A DNA stretch of 64,000 nucleotides from Tausonia pullulans (GCA_951802195.1 OX637620.1:310001-374000), one strand, 5' to 3'; counted from the first letter of the stretch, positions 1-12,681 are shown. Numbers and translations: made by a program. Notes: a model not told the origin generated them from the sequence alone.

Positions 1-9
1 AGCGGCGCT

Positions 10-3000
10 ATGGATATGGGGGGCTCCTCAGATGGAAGTGTCGCGGCGGCGGCAGCAGTAGCAGCAGCGGTGGCAGTGACTGCGGCAGTAGCATCGCTCC
101 CTACGCTTTCCATCGACGTCGCCAAGTCTCTCTCGTCGAGCAGCAAGCGGCCTCTCCCAGTCTCGTCGCCTGTACCCTCCGGGCCGATGGCTCTGTCGGA
201 TGTCCACCTCCACCATCATCACCAGCAGCATCACCCCCCGATCCCCAAGCACCCGAGACGTTCCGAGATCGACGACGGCAGTCTTTACGCGGGCAGTAGC
301 TCTTCCTCGAGCCTCCAGCCTCCGCCGCTTCAGCATGCCCACTCTTTCCCCAACACTACACTGCAGTCCCTCCCAAGCGAGTCGACATTTCCGGGGGTCA
401 CGCCGACCACGCCAAGCCAGCGAGCGGCCTCGACCATCGGTGTCCCGCTAGCGGCGCACCCTTCGCTCGCCCAATCGCAGCCTCAACCGCTCGCTTCGGC
501 CTCCGCGACGGCAAACCTCCTTTCGTCTCTCCCGTTGCAACAACAGCAGGGCGGTCAACAGCAGCAGCCTTTAACGACAGCAGTTTCTCAAATGCACGCG
601 TCAATCGTTCCTTCTCCGCTGGCCATGACGACCTCGCGGCCTCCCTCGCCAGGGGCGTACCTCGAAGCGGCGTTCCAGAGAGTCGCAGCCTCTCAGCAGC
701 AGCAGGATCAGGAGCAGCACGCCATGTTCAACACTTCGATGTGGGACACGGACTTTGCGACGCCCGGTTTGGGACTGGGTCAGCCACTCGCACCGACATC
801 GCAACCGCCTCCTGGGTCAGCGTCGACGTCGTCTGCCGGTGTAACGGGGGGCGAGCAACAACAGACGACGGGAGCGGGCCAGCCCGCGTCGACCATCTCG
901 CGCTCGTCGTCCACCTCGCGGAGGACTTCGACGACGTCCGACGGTCGACCGATCGTCCGTCTAAGGGGAATGACTCTCCCTTCGGACTCGGAACTGCCTA
1001 CATTCCTTCAACAGCAGCAGCAGCAGCAGCAGCCAAGTAATGGGCCCTCTTCAGTCGACGGCACTGTCGGCTCTCCTCAGCAGCAGCAGTCGCTCGCCTC
1101 TTCAAGCGCCCCGAGCTCCGTCATCCCCGCTCGGCGCGAGTCGCTCACTCCCGATGAGCACGACGAAGACTCATACTACTCAGACGAGCAAGACGACTCG
1201 GGCGACGAGAATGAGCCCCCGTTCCAGACGCATCAGCGTCGGAGGCGGGCGTCGAGCCGCGCGAGAAGGAGGAGTAGTCCGAGAGGATTCACGGCTACTG
1301 TTGGAGGAGGAGGCGGAGGAGGAAGTAATGCGACTTCCACAGCGGCGGCGGCGGCGGCGCAAGCGCTGATGGATGCGGATGAAGGTGCACTCATGGGTCA
1401 GCCGGCGCTCGATGGGGAGCTCAAGCTCGTCGTCGACGGCATTTTCTTGCGCTTCCTCAACACTGTGTGCTCGGACAGTGGGTTACATCGCTTTTTCTCC
1501 CTCCGTGGCTCTCAAGACTGAACAAATTCTTCTCGCCTTGCAGTTACGCTCAAGGACTCCAAGGGCGAGCAGATCCACCAGACGCTTATGCCTAAAAAGA
1601 TGCAGCGGCTGGACGAGTCTTGGGACTTCCGGCCGTTCAAGTTTCGGATCCAGGCCTTCACCAATGCCTTTACAGATGAGCTCCAGCGCGAAGGCCTTGG
1701 CGATGAAGTGATGCCTGTGAAAAAGGTCAAGCACTTCCTCTGGCAGCACCCGTTTATCTCGCGGTTCAACGACGACGGCAAGAAGGCCAAGAGCAAGGGA
1801 AACCATATTTGGAACGTCGAGGCCAAGAAGGACGGCTCGGGCGGTTGGATCTTTCGCGAGTTGTCAGTCTTACCCTCTTCTTCTTTCTTCTGCTTGGGGC
1901 CTGACTAGTCGTGTTCTATCTCTTCACTTTAGCCAGCGCAAGATCACGGGCGCGTTCCCTTCAGTCGGACATTGCGGCGTACCCTGGAAGGTACGCGTGA
2001 CCTTTCTACTCACCCTTCTCCATGGCTGCTGACAACTGAACTCCTCGCAGTGGTCTCCTCGCGTCTGGGATCCGCATGCCTCGACGGCGACCATCAAGGC
2101 TACGTTCAGCTCTCCGCCCGGCTCGCTCCCAGCTTGGCTCTCGTGGAAGAACGACAACGTTCTTTCTGGTACCCCGCCCGCCCCGGGAGGCATCGTCCAT
2201 ATCGAGGCTATCGCCACGGTCAGTTTCGTTCTTCTCTCCGCGCACTGCTGCTCTTCTTCCGTCTGACTGATCTCCGCTCTTCCGCTGGCTCGACCTCATA
2301 GTACACCGAGGAAGGTGTCACGAAGCAGCTAGGCGTCCAAAACACGCTCGAGTACGCACCCTTCCTCGTCGGCCAAGAGCTCTCCGGCATGGCCATGTCC
2401 CGCGCGTCGTCCTCAACGGGCCAGTCCCAGCAATCGCAACCGCCACAGCAGTCTGGCTTTGCGAACCTTCAACCGATCGTGTACAACGCGCCGGGGCCTC
2501 AGCAGGCGTCGTACGCGCTCCCGTCGGGCGCGCAGATGGGCGTCCCTCCTCAGGCGTTCGGACCGGGTCCTGGCGGGTTCGTTGGCGGCCCGGCGGTTAC
2601 ATACATTGACCCGTCGGGCCAGCAGCCTCAGCCTGTCTTCCAACAGCAGACGCAACACCCTGTTGGGGAAGCCGACCGCAATGTGCTCGCCGCTCAGAGC
2701 GCTGTCGTTCAGGCCGTTGAGGAGAAGGGCTTCGGGCTCTCCCACCAGCATTCGGACCCTAGACTTGTCTCCGAATCGTCCAACATCTCGCACAAGGTCC
2801 TTGCCGAAGCCCACGCCGCCCGTCAGGCCGAGTTCATGGCCAACGGGTTCGTTACGCCTGCGTTCGCTCAAAAAACGGTCCAGGATGCCTCGGTCCGCGC
2901 ACAGCAGGCCATTTTCCAGGGGGCAGGTCTCCTCGGTCCTCAAGCGTCGCCATCCGACATCATTCGTGCGGGGGCGACCCTCCTCGACTCGGGCGCTCAG

Positions 3001-3156
3001 CAACAGGCGGCGGCCGTCCAGCAGCAACAGCAGCAGATGCCGCCTTCGCATCTCGGGCCTGGGGCTGTCGGTGCTCCCGGCTTCAACTCGTCCGTCATTG
3101 GGTCTGGCCCAGGCGGCCAGTACGTCCTCCAGCACCAGCCGCCGTTCGCTCAGTAG
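10..3156 (+). CDS. Conserved fungal protein, Q/S-rich, function unknown
   Basis: Five-exon model 10-1477, 1544-1862, 1933-1990, 2051-2218, 2302-3156, about 955 aa; all introns are GT-AG and phases close. No stop precedes the ATG at 10 inside the window, so the 5' end may be partial. Residues 1-470 are low complexity (Ser, Ala, Gln, Pro; poly-Gln and His runs) with an acidic patch containing DEHDEDSYYSDEQDD. A conserved core follows (about 470-690): VVDGIFLRFLNTVCSD, then KGNHIWNVEAKK, then WSPRVWDPHAS and a stretch reading PAWLSWKNDNVLSGTP, which resembles an Ig-like/cadherin-like strand pattern. The C-terminus is Gln/Ala/Gly-rich. I recognise the core as a block shared by uncharacterised proteins of many filamentous fungi. 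The long disordered flanks suggest a regulatory or scaffold role, which is inference. No catalytic motif is visible. Confidence 0.85.
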
Positions 3157-3690
3157 AGCTTCACCCATCTCTCTCATGAGAATTTCACTTGTCTCTGTCT
3201 AGCGTCTCCCTTTGTTTTGCTTTCCTTTCATTTCATTCGACTCTTTGCTCGCTTCTGCCGGCTCTCGCTGTCATTTTTCCTTCTCTCCCTCCATCGCTGA
3301 GGGCGGGTTCACTCTTGTTTCTCGGTTCGCTCGTTCGTCTGTTTACTCCCTCTTTCCCTCTCCCCGGCTGTAGTGCTTTCCCTCTCCTCGACCGCGCATC
3401 TCGCTCCGTCTACGTCCCTCCTTCCTGTCTTTTTTGTCCTATGCACATCGCCCCTCTCTCGTTATTTCTTTCCTTCCCCTCTCTTCTTTCGTTGTTCTGA
3501 TTCGCGATCACAAAACTCTCTTCCGAGGGCTTTTCTCAAAGAAGGAGTTACACTCTCAATATGCACATGAGCCACGCGAGTCGACTCGTCGGCCTTGCGC
3601 GTGAGAGAACAAGGTGCCTAAGCAATCGACGCGTTGAGTGGTCGGCCAACGACCATTCACCCCCCCGCCCGGCAGCATCGTTTCGCCTCC
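3157..3690 (+). other. Intergenic: pyrimidine-rich stretch
   Basis: About 530 bases without a supported gene. Positions 3190-3500 are dominated by CT-rich runs on the + strand, as is common in promoters and 5' leaders of basidiomycete genes. It probably holds the 3' UTR of the upstream gene and the promoter and leader of the methyltransferase gene starting at 3691. No other signal is visible. Confidence 0.6.
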
Positions 3691-6600
3691 ATGTCTCAAT
3701 CCGCCCCTCGGAGGCGATCGCCGACCAACGAGCTACCGCGACGCCGACCACGGACGGCTTCGGAGGAGCTCCTCGTGGACTCGAATAGTGACGACGACGA
3801 CGACGACGACCGGCTCCAGTCGACGTTCGAGGCGGCAAGGCGGAACTTTGCCCCGCCGAGTCGCGGCCTTGAGGGTGAGCCATTATTGCGAGATATACCT
3901 ACATGGTAGCGAGCAGGGCGCGGAATGGGCCCTCGGGAAGGCGGACAAGCAGCGGGTGGAGCTGTCTCCTGGTTGGGTTGGACGCGTCATTGATATCTCG
4001 ACCCGCACTAATCCCTGGATTCGCGTTCTTTTTCCGCCTTCGCTTCAGCTGGACGAGGTTCTACTTCTCGATCCCAAGTTGACTCCAGGGACTCTTCCGT
4101 GATCTCCATTGTCTCGGGCTCGCGTGAGTATGTTGAACGAGCGAGGTGCAGCAACGCGCCTCGCCACCCACTGTTCGGCCACTTCCCGACTGATGACTGC
4201 TTCCTTTGTTCAGAAACTAGCTCGCCCAAATCTCTCGCCAGGAATTTCCGGAGCAAACCATTGTCCTTCGAGGACGACATTGCGTCAATCATTATCCCGA
4301 CCACAGAGGAGGAGGAGGTCGGAGAGTCCGATTCGGACTCGGACTCGGATGACGATGACAAGACCGTTGCGCTCGGGCGACAACCACGCCCGTCAGCTTC
4401 AGCAAGCCCGTCGACAATAAGGCCGCAAGCACCCCTTGTATCGTTTCTGTCCTTGTCAATGAAGGGCAAGGGAAGGGAGGTCGAGCGGACCAGTTCGCCG
4501 ATGGAAGCCGACTCGCCCCCATTTGTTGCCACCTTTGCCGTGCGCCCTCGGACGTCGCACTCGCCACTCTCTGGCGGGCCCTCAGCAGTGATGATTGAAG
4601 CGGCGGTGCAGTCTGCAGGTGACAGCTCCAGCGACGACGACGATATGGACAGCAAGACGGACGGGCGACATCTGCGACCGACGAAGTTAATAGCCCGAGC
4701 CCCAACCTCACGGCCGCATACCGCTGCCCCCGGAGCTATTTCGCCCACATTAACAAGGTCTAAATCGGCTTTGTCGGTCTCGGAGGAGGAGACGGAGGAT
4801 CTGCTGGGTGGCTTGGAGCCGCCAGAAAATTCCGCCGGCTGGCGGCGCAACAGCGTGCGTGACGATGTTGCTCGCTGATAGCAGTGAGAAAGTTGAACTG
4901 ACGGCCACACAGAAAGAACGGACTAGTTCGACTTCGTCTAATAGCGATTCGATCGGTATCAGCTGGGAGGTGCGGTTAGGCAGACCGTGAGCCATCGTCA
5001 AGCTTGTCCATCGGTCTGATTCCCTCCTCTCCTTGGCCATAATGATCAGTCGACCGAGGAAGCCCAGCAGACTTTAGGAGCAGACAAATCATACCTCGAC
5101 GAAGACGATGACGACTCGGATGACGATCCCGACGGACCCTTGGCGATGCACCGCCGGCAGATGGCTGCGCTCGAAATGGAGGCGAATGCGCCTAGCAATG
5201 GTACGAATCATCTTGCTCGGTCATCGACCCGACCGTCATGTGTTGAACTGACATTTCTTCTCCTACGCCGATTTTGTTCAGATCCGCCGCCAGACACGGA
5301 CGACGACCCTATGGACGTCGGTAAGTTGGCGTGAGCTTCCAACCCGAGTGCTTGTAAATTCTGATTTCTCTCAATCGACGGTCCCTAGACCAACCTCAGC
5401 CCATTTTGAGCTTATATGGCGGCTCCTCCAGATCATCCGTTTCATCAGAACCACCTCGGCCAGCTGTGGCGCCTTCTGAGCCATCGCGGACGGCCGAGTT
5501 CATGCCAGGCGATCTTGTTCTCGATCGAGGTTGGCCCGGAGTGGCAAGTTGAACCAATTTTTCCACTCCTTCACGCTTCGGCAGACAGCTGATCGGAATT
5601 TTTCGACAGGTCGTGGCCGAGGAGGGTCTCGCCGACAGTGTCCTTGAAGACCGACCGGCCGAAGGTGTCTTCTACTGCGTCCAGCATCTTCCTCATGGCG
5701 ATCCGTGCGTTGGTCTTCGCTCAGTTACTTGGAACCTACTCTGACCTTGACCTGAAAAGTGACTGGGCAACCCCCAAGGATCTCAAGCGTCTGAGAAAAG
5801 AATCACTTGACCTTTCTAATAAGCTTGGCACCGCCCGAACTGCCTTCAAAATCGCCACCGACGAAGCCAAGCTCGCTGCATGGAAAGAGAAGTACATCGC
5901 CGCTCCGCCGGCGCCGGTCGAGCCGTCAGCTGCAATGGCAGAAGCAGGACAGCCGGAGACCGCTTCGGTGAAGACCGTCGAGGAAGACAAGGCAGAGGGA
6001 GAGGAGAGGAGGATGGTCCTACAGCGGCCTGACAATCCACCAGACGTTCAAGTCAAGAAGGAAGAGACTCAACCAAACCGCGGGCCCGCAGCTCTCGTAT
6101 CGAAACCTTCTCCGGCCGTGGAAGGTGAGATGCAGGAGGCTCGCTTTGTTGTTTCCAAGTGTTGGCATCTGATTATTGATCTTGATTGTCTCCAAAACAG
6201 ATATCCCGGGCGAAACTAAGAAAATAATTCCCAACGACGAGATGGAGGTCGTGGGTAAGTGCGCCCTTTCCTGCCAGTTCCTTCGAGGAAAACTGACGCG
6301 ACGCGCTATTCGAAGCAGCCTATACCACAACCAAATCGCTTCCAGACCCCAGCCTTACGGAGAAGCCAGTACAAGCATCCTTCAAGGATACTGTCCCGTC
6401 GACGGCCGAGAAGCCGACGTTGGCCGCCCTTAAGGCAGAACTCACTTCATCTCAACCCAAAACGATCACTCCATCTGGCTCGCCTGCTCCAGGTGCCTCC
6501 GCCGCGGAATTCGATCATGATTCTTGATGATTTGACCTGACAGCGTTTTCTATCTGTTTTCTCTTTCAGCATCCAAGATCTCGCGTAGAAGGGCGAAGAA

Positions 6601-8788
6601 GGTTGGAGGTCGTAACCCGCCCTCCTTCATCACGGACAACGGGGGTGAGCATGCCCTGCTATACCTTGGTCCCTTGATCCATAGTTGATCGAGTCGCTCT
6701 CATAAAGCTTCGACCTTCTTGGTCCGACCCCGGCAAGGAGCTGTCTCGCCGGACCCTATGGCACTCTCGCCGGTCTTTGTTCGGCATGAGTCCTTCGAGA
6801 GGAAGCCCATCATCCCCGCCGAAGAGCTTCTTCCAGCGGAAGAAGTATCATCCGCCTTCCAGGACCGACTGAATCAGCGGCCGGACAAGGAGCGTCGAGA
6901 CCCGATCAACCGGCTTCTCTTCGAGGCTATGATCCAGAGCGCCGCGCTAGCGGACAAGCACGAGATCCGATCGCCGCTCATCAGCGTCATCAACAAGGTC
7001 GACCCAGCTGTCGACCCCTGCCCGCCCTTCGAGTTTGCCTATATCAACAACTATCTCTATGGCGCTGGTGTCCCACGCAAGTCTCCGAGCCAGACGGGCT
7101 GCGGCTGTTGGGGGGCCTGCCGTCCATGGGCTGGGTGCAGCTGTGCGGTCCATCAGGCCAAAGTCATCAACTCGTACATCCCAGACGCAGGCATCGGAGA
7201 CGCCATGTTTGCATATACACCTGCGGGAACACTCTTCTGGAACGATATGCCAGTCTTCGAGTGCACGGACACGTGCGAGTGCGACGAGGACCGATGCCGC
7301 AACAGAGTGAGTCCAAGACAACAATTGCTGTTGTAGGCGAGTCACTGATCAATGTTCTTTTTTCTTGTGTGTGCCAGGTTGTTGGTCGAGGGCGCAAGGC
7401 CGAGGTGGCGATCGCTAAGACGGAGAAGAAGGGCTGGGGTGATTCGTCACCGTTGCATCCGCGAACGGACCGAGCCGCTGATGCCTCTCTGAATCGACCG
7501 TCCGCGTGGCAGGTATCGAGGCGACTGGCCCCATCGCGCGCAACCAGTTCATCGGCCGATACGCAGGCGTGAGTCAAGGTATCTTCTGAACTATCTGAGT
7601 CGAAACTGATGTTCATGGACACGATGCCAGGAACTTATCACGAACGAAGAGGCAGACATCCGCGGAGAGTGCGCCGCCTCAGATTCTTCTTGTCTCCTCG
7701 TTCGGCTCTGGCTTGACTGATGCAGCGTCATTCAGCTTCTACGACAAGGTCGGCAAGACCTACCTCCTTGCGCTGGGTCAGTTAAGCTAGGGAGCTCCGG
7801 AGGCGTGTAAATGGAACGTCTGACACACCATCCACTTCAAAGACGCGTATCATCTCAAGCAGAACGGCCTGAAGCTCAAAGTGAGTCTAAATGTCCCAGC
7901 TGGCCCACATTTGTAGCTCGCTGACGCCCATCTCTTCTTTCACGTGCTCAGTACACGAGTGCGTGCAGAGATGTTTTTGCCACCTGCTTGCATTCTCATC
8001 TGACCCCCCTTCCCTGCTCAAGTCGACGCATTTTTCCGAGGCGTGGGTACTCTTGATTACTCCTCACTTTCTTCCACCATCTAACTTTGTCCTTACCTGC
8101 TCGCTTATGGATGAACAAAGAACGTCAGTCGCCCTGGCTGATTACACGATCCCTCGACTACATGGCCGTGCTGACCCTCTTCCTTCAATCACCTCAGTTC
8201 ACCCGCTACTTTAACCACTCCTGCGACCCAAACGTGCGCTATTTCTTCATCCACTGGTCCAAATTGTCCTGTTTCCCTGCTTACGTTCGTCGAGACATCA
8301 GATGCGCCTCGAGATTGTCTACTTAGACGACTTTGACCCAGACAAACCCCTGTTCGCCTTCTTCGCGACGCGCGACATCCAGCCCGGCGAAGAGCTCTGC
8401 TTCTCGTACACGGGCTCCCCGGGCGAGGGCAAGGCCAAGCTGCTGCAGGAGGAGCAGAAGAGGAAGAACGCATCGAGTCGGGTGCGTCGCTCCTTCTATC
8501 CCCTCCTTCCCCCTCTTTTACTCCTGCGACAGCACTGACGCGGGCAGTTCGACCTTACGCAGAAGTCCAAGATTACCGACAAGGGCAAGCTTCTCACAGT
8601 GCTGGAGCATTCCTGCCAGTGGTGAGCTCGAAAGTTCGCGGCCGGCCTCTGCTTGTTTCTTGCCTGACGGACTGCTTTTCCCACCTTCAAGCGGCACGGA
8701 TCTCTGCGACGGAACGATGTTTGCCGAGCCGTTTGAGGACGATGAGCTGGACGAGATGGAAGGCGGGGTTGAGGCCATCGATAGATGA
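3691..8788 (+). CDS. SUV39/Clr4-type histone H3K9 methyltransferase with PWWP-like domain
   Basis: A 24-exon model keeps frame throughout (about 1,090 aa): 3691-3874, 4049-4123, 4214-4854, 4913-4955, 5078-5200, 5282-5320, 5389-5543, 5610-5704, 5760-6124, 6201-6254, 6316-6492, 6570-6644, 6708-7306, 7378-7438, 7513-7568, 7631-7668, 7736-7776, 7843-7880, 7952-7958, 8023-8042, 8198-8233, 8302-8481, 8548-8621, 8692-8788. Acidic/Ser-rich N-terminus; PWWP-like segment about residues 408-475 (PGDLVLDRGWPGV ... DWATPKDLKRL); basic linker; Cys-rich pre-SET about 805-875 ending ECDEDRCRNRVVGRG; SET with RYFNHSCDPN and PGEELCFSY; post-SET CQCGTDLC. The pre-SET/SET/post-SET set and the NHSC motif point to H3K9 methylation in heterochromatin. 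No chromodomain is seen. The intron at 5544 is GC-AG and the acceptor at 6313-6318 is a NAGNAG. The start is the first ATG of the acidic frame. Confidence 0.9.
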
Positions 8789-9001
8789 ACGAGTGAGTGA
8801 GCGAGGGAGACCTTGAGCATTATGTGAGATGAAGGCCAAAAATATTGAGAACGAGATGAAATCTAAGCCGCATAATTCATAAAGAATGTGAAAGAAACCC
8901 GGGGAGGTAGAGAAATCAGAGGGGAAGGAGAGACCGTGAGTCATAGGAGAAGGCGAAAGAGTAAGACTGCTTAGATGACCCTCCCTAGGGCCGCCGCTTC
9001 G

Positions 9002-11935
9002 TCATACACCACCGCCGGCCGCTCCTGCCCCTCGAATGTCGGCCCCAGAGGAGTAAACGACTGGTGGGGCCGATGTAAAGGCATCGGCGGAGGTGTTCGG
9101 GCCATAAGAGCCAGAGACGTTAGAATTTGAAGTGGCACCTCCTCGCCCTCCTCCCCCGACAAGGGAGACGTTGCTGAGCGAGGTGCCTCGTGGGGTATCG
9201 ACGCTCGTCCGGCGGTTGAGCGAGTTACTCGAGATGCTCGCGTACTTGGTCTTGGTAACACACACCATGGGGAAGGCGCCTGAAAGAAGAGGGGTTCAGT
9301 AGGTAATCCTTTGCATGAGGAGAACGAACACACCTTGTCGCCCTGCCTGAGGGCCCTCGAGGAGTGTTCCGTACGCCCACGAGTCGTCAAAGAGACGAGA
9401 TATGCGAACCTTCAATCCTGCAAAGATGAATGTGATAGTATTGGGTCCATTAGTCTTGAGGTAAAGGTAAAGTGTGCAGTTGGCCCTCTTACCTGGTCGG
9501 AGATCAAGCTCGTCCGCGAGGGCAGAGTTGTACGCCCAAAGCGTTGTCACAGTCTGAAGATTCGCTCGGTTTAAAACTTCAGGCCATCAAGACGAGAGAT
9601 ATAAGACACTCCGCTCACCTCTCCAGGATAGATGTACTCCGGTTCCGACTCGGCTATCGATCCAAGCTCCAAAGGGACATTCTTGTTCTCCATCGCTGCA
9701 ACTCCCACTGCTTCAGCTACAGAAGCACTAGCAGTGGCCACTGTTCCCACCCCAGCGCCGACCCCCGAGCCGATCGGAGATCCAGCGAGTGGTGCACTGC
9801 CCATAGTTTGCGACGAAAAAGCCGCGGCGCTCGTAGGCTGCATATCGATGCCGTTCTGCTTCTGGCTCTGCCCGTTCTCGCAATGAGACGAGTCCGATGC
9901 GTGGTATGACGTGGTTGGGTCGCTCGCCTGGTCGATTCCGCGGTAGGCAGCGGCTGCACCGGTGGTAGCCGAGATGGTGGTAGCCCCGGTGCGGTTGGAA
10001 GGGGAGGTGGCGGCACGCTTACGGCGACGGTGAAGGCAGAAGAGGAGGCTGAGGAGCTGAAGGCGAGAGTCAGATTAGTGAGTGGCCAATTATTCATTCG
10101 GTCGCACTTCTTGAGAGATTGACAGAGACGCACAAGCAGACCGCCAACGACGGCTCCCACAGCGATTCCAGCCTTGGCTCCCCCAGACAAACCCGAGGCT
10201 ACGCGCGTCCCAACAACAGGCTCGTTTGTCCTGGAGGCACCAGCCGGGACGTCAGACGTGTTGGTGGAGGTCGTTCTCGTCGTGTTGGTGGGGCTGGCAG
10301 GGGGTAACACGGGAAGGGTGTAGCCGCAGGTGCCAAGACTCCTGGCCGAGTTGTAGCAGCATTCATCGGGTGAGCCGCCAGAGCAGAAGAAGCAGAGCTG
10401 CGAGATAGAAGAACCAAAGCCACCTGTATGAGAGAAAGAGGGAGATCAGTCGACAGGGACGCTCGGTGAAGAGAACTGATGACGTACAGTTGCCCTCGTT
10501 CGCGCTTCCAGAAACGCAGAGCGTCGTGTTTGTGGTTGCGAGCGTCGTCCAATTGGTGCATTGGACGCTGTACGTCACAAAAAGGTCAGTGTGTGCCACC
10601 TTGAACGTCTGGAGATTCGCAAGCATTCACTAGTCCTTTGTCATGTTGCCCTGCCTGAAGCCGCTGGTGAGGTCCGGACCAGGGCAGTACTGGGCGTTGC
10701 TGACGATCGCCTTCTCGGACGCAGCGTACTTTTCGCAAGTATCCTAAAGGAGGAAGAGGAAGGAGACATGAGGGACCCATCAACCTTTGACCGTTCATTC
10801 ATTCCACTTGAATCACGCTGGCGCAGTGGAGCGCTCGCGGAAGGAAGACATGTGAAGGCTATGCATGACACTCACCCGGCAGACCATCTTGGGCGATTCG
10901 AGGATTGAGGACGAGTCAAGCAGGGCGCTGCATTGTCGTGACCAGCTGTGAGACATAGAGACAGGATAATCAGCCAGAGAAGGGAGGACGCCAGGAAGAT
11001 GGGAGGAATCCGACGGACACGTTATTAGCTGGGAGAGGGAGAATCGAACGACGACCGGGTCAGCTTAGGTCTCTCTCGCGCGCTCACTGACGTGACGAGA
11101 AAGCAAGTATTGCATAAGAAAGTGACTCACTCCACATCTTGATGAATGAGACGTTATGAAGCAAGCGTCACGGGATCAGCATCTGAGCCCGAAAAGCCGC
11201 TCCACCAATTGCTCGGGACCGGGACCGATCGTGTGGAGGAGGAAGAGTAGAAAAGAAGGAAGGCCGGAAGTTGCTGGCGCCTCGTAAGAGGATGGGACTC
11301 ACCGAACAGAGGACAGTCCTGGCGTAGCGGAGAGTGGCACCCGTAGCATTCGTACAGCCGAGCTTGTTCTCAAACTGGAGAGGAGGAGAGACAAAAGGGT
11401 GAGCGATCGACAGACAGTGAGCAGGCCGAAGGGACACCAGAACGATGGCAATCGATCGGGCCGCATGGCAGGCAGAGAGACAAGTGGGGAAGGGGTGTTC
11501 ATATGCTTTCTCACTTGAGTCCGCGAGTATTGGTTCGGATCGGAGAAATAGTTGAGGGCCTAAAGAGGTATGCATGACCGTCTCTATCAGAGGCAGAGAA
11601 TACCTGAGGCGGGGCCTGGCCGTTACGTACGGCGGCGTCGAAGCTTGCGACGCTGTTGACGCTGGAGAACCAGGGAAACGGCTGTGTGAGGTTCTGGGGA
11701 TGGAGAAACGCTCCTTCAACTGTTGGTTAACGAGGCCCAAAGCATCAGCATGCGGCCTCCATGCCACCGGAAGGCAGAACCGGTAAGACAGACAGCCTGG
11801 GCAGGCGACCGAGCCGAGGAGTCGGAGGCAGCCCGAGAGGTCGGGCGTAGTTGGTTGCTGCTGCTGGGCCAGGCCCCCCCCGGTGAAGACGAGCAAAAGA
11901 AAGAGAGGCGAGACGGCGGAAGCGAGGGACCACAT
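9002..11935 (-). CDS. Single-pass membrane protein: Cys-rich ectodomain plus C-terminal SH3
   Basis: Minus-strand model 11935-11768, 11693-11604, 11559-11515, 11374-11303, 11028-11021 (8 nt, least certain), 10945-10876, 10743-10631, 10567-10488, 10423-10134, 10056-9619, 9553-9493, 9417-9334, 9279-9002; about 598 aa in frame. Signal peptide (LFLLLVFTGGGLAQ), an ectodomain with many Cys and N-glycosylation sites (NLTQPFPWFSSV, CTNWTTLATTNTTLC), a Thr/Ser-rich stalk, one membrane helix (AGIAVGAVVGGLL) followed by HRRRKR, then a cytosolic tail. The end is an SH3 domain: TLWAYNSALADELDL, LFDDSWAYG, VFPMVCV-like ending (GAFPMVCV). The topology recalls yeast Fus1 (one helix, cytosolic SH3), but the Cys-rich ectodomain belongs to a separate basidiomycete family. 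A role in signalling or polarity through Pro-rich partners is inference. Confidence 0.85.
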
Positions 11936-12681
11936 CCTCTGAGAGACAAAGTGAGGGCAGTTGGCTGGCTGGATGTTAAGGAACGTGGAATGCGTGATGA
12001 AGTGAAGGCCGGATCGAGAACGAGGGCCGGAGAAGAGACGACGACAACAGTTTGTATGGTCAAATATCCGGCGGAGGTCGTGGGCGTTGGGGGGACATAG
12101 TTATCACACGCACGAGAATCGGAAGAATATGAGGAAAGGGGTGGGTCAAGGGGAGGAGGGAAGGGAAGGGCGAGGGAAAGGATGGGCGGGGTGTCAGCGA
12201 AATGACATGCTTGAATTGAGCGATGACTGACAACGTGAGGGTTGCGGACATGGGAGCGGCAGCAGATGGGGACTGGCTGCCTGGTTAGCTCCCGAAGCTT
12301 CACAAACTCCACCCTCGAGCCAAGACCTCAAACGCCCGAGCGAGGGCAGACTGCAAGCCCCAATAATGGCATGGATCCCACTCTTGTTTCGGGCTTTTGT
12401 TCCGGGCCGCAATCGATCGAGAGCTCGAAATGAGAAATAGATGCAAACCCCATAGGAGAAGAGCGTGACGGGCTGAGATAGGAGAGAGACGCACAAAGGA
12501 CGAGGCCATCTGCATTGTCGTTGACTGTCTTAATGGATGAACAATCAAGAGAAGTCCACCCGAGACATAGGCCGACTTAGCTCGTCGACGCTCCTATTCG
12601 CCACTTCAGCCTCCTGAGACTCACTCCCGCCTCCCGCCCCCGCTCCTTGTCGTGCAAGAGCGAAGTGGCTCTCCGGGAGTA
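11936..12681. other. Intergenic, no supported gene
   Basis: About 750 bases upstream of the SH3-membrane-protein gene (minus) and downstream of the hypothetical gene ending at 12682. Open frames here are short, lack splice-consistent extensions and resemble no family I know. A purine-rich tract lies at 12120-12190. It probably contains the promoter and leader of the gene starting at 11935. Confidence 0.5.

Noticed and set aside
9717-10310. 197-codon minus-strand frame opening with the transmembrane exon of the SH3 protein
   Set aside because: It runs from the true exon into the intron at 10057-10133 and then out of frame; the spliced model explains it better.
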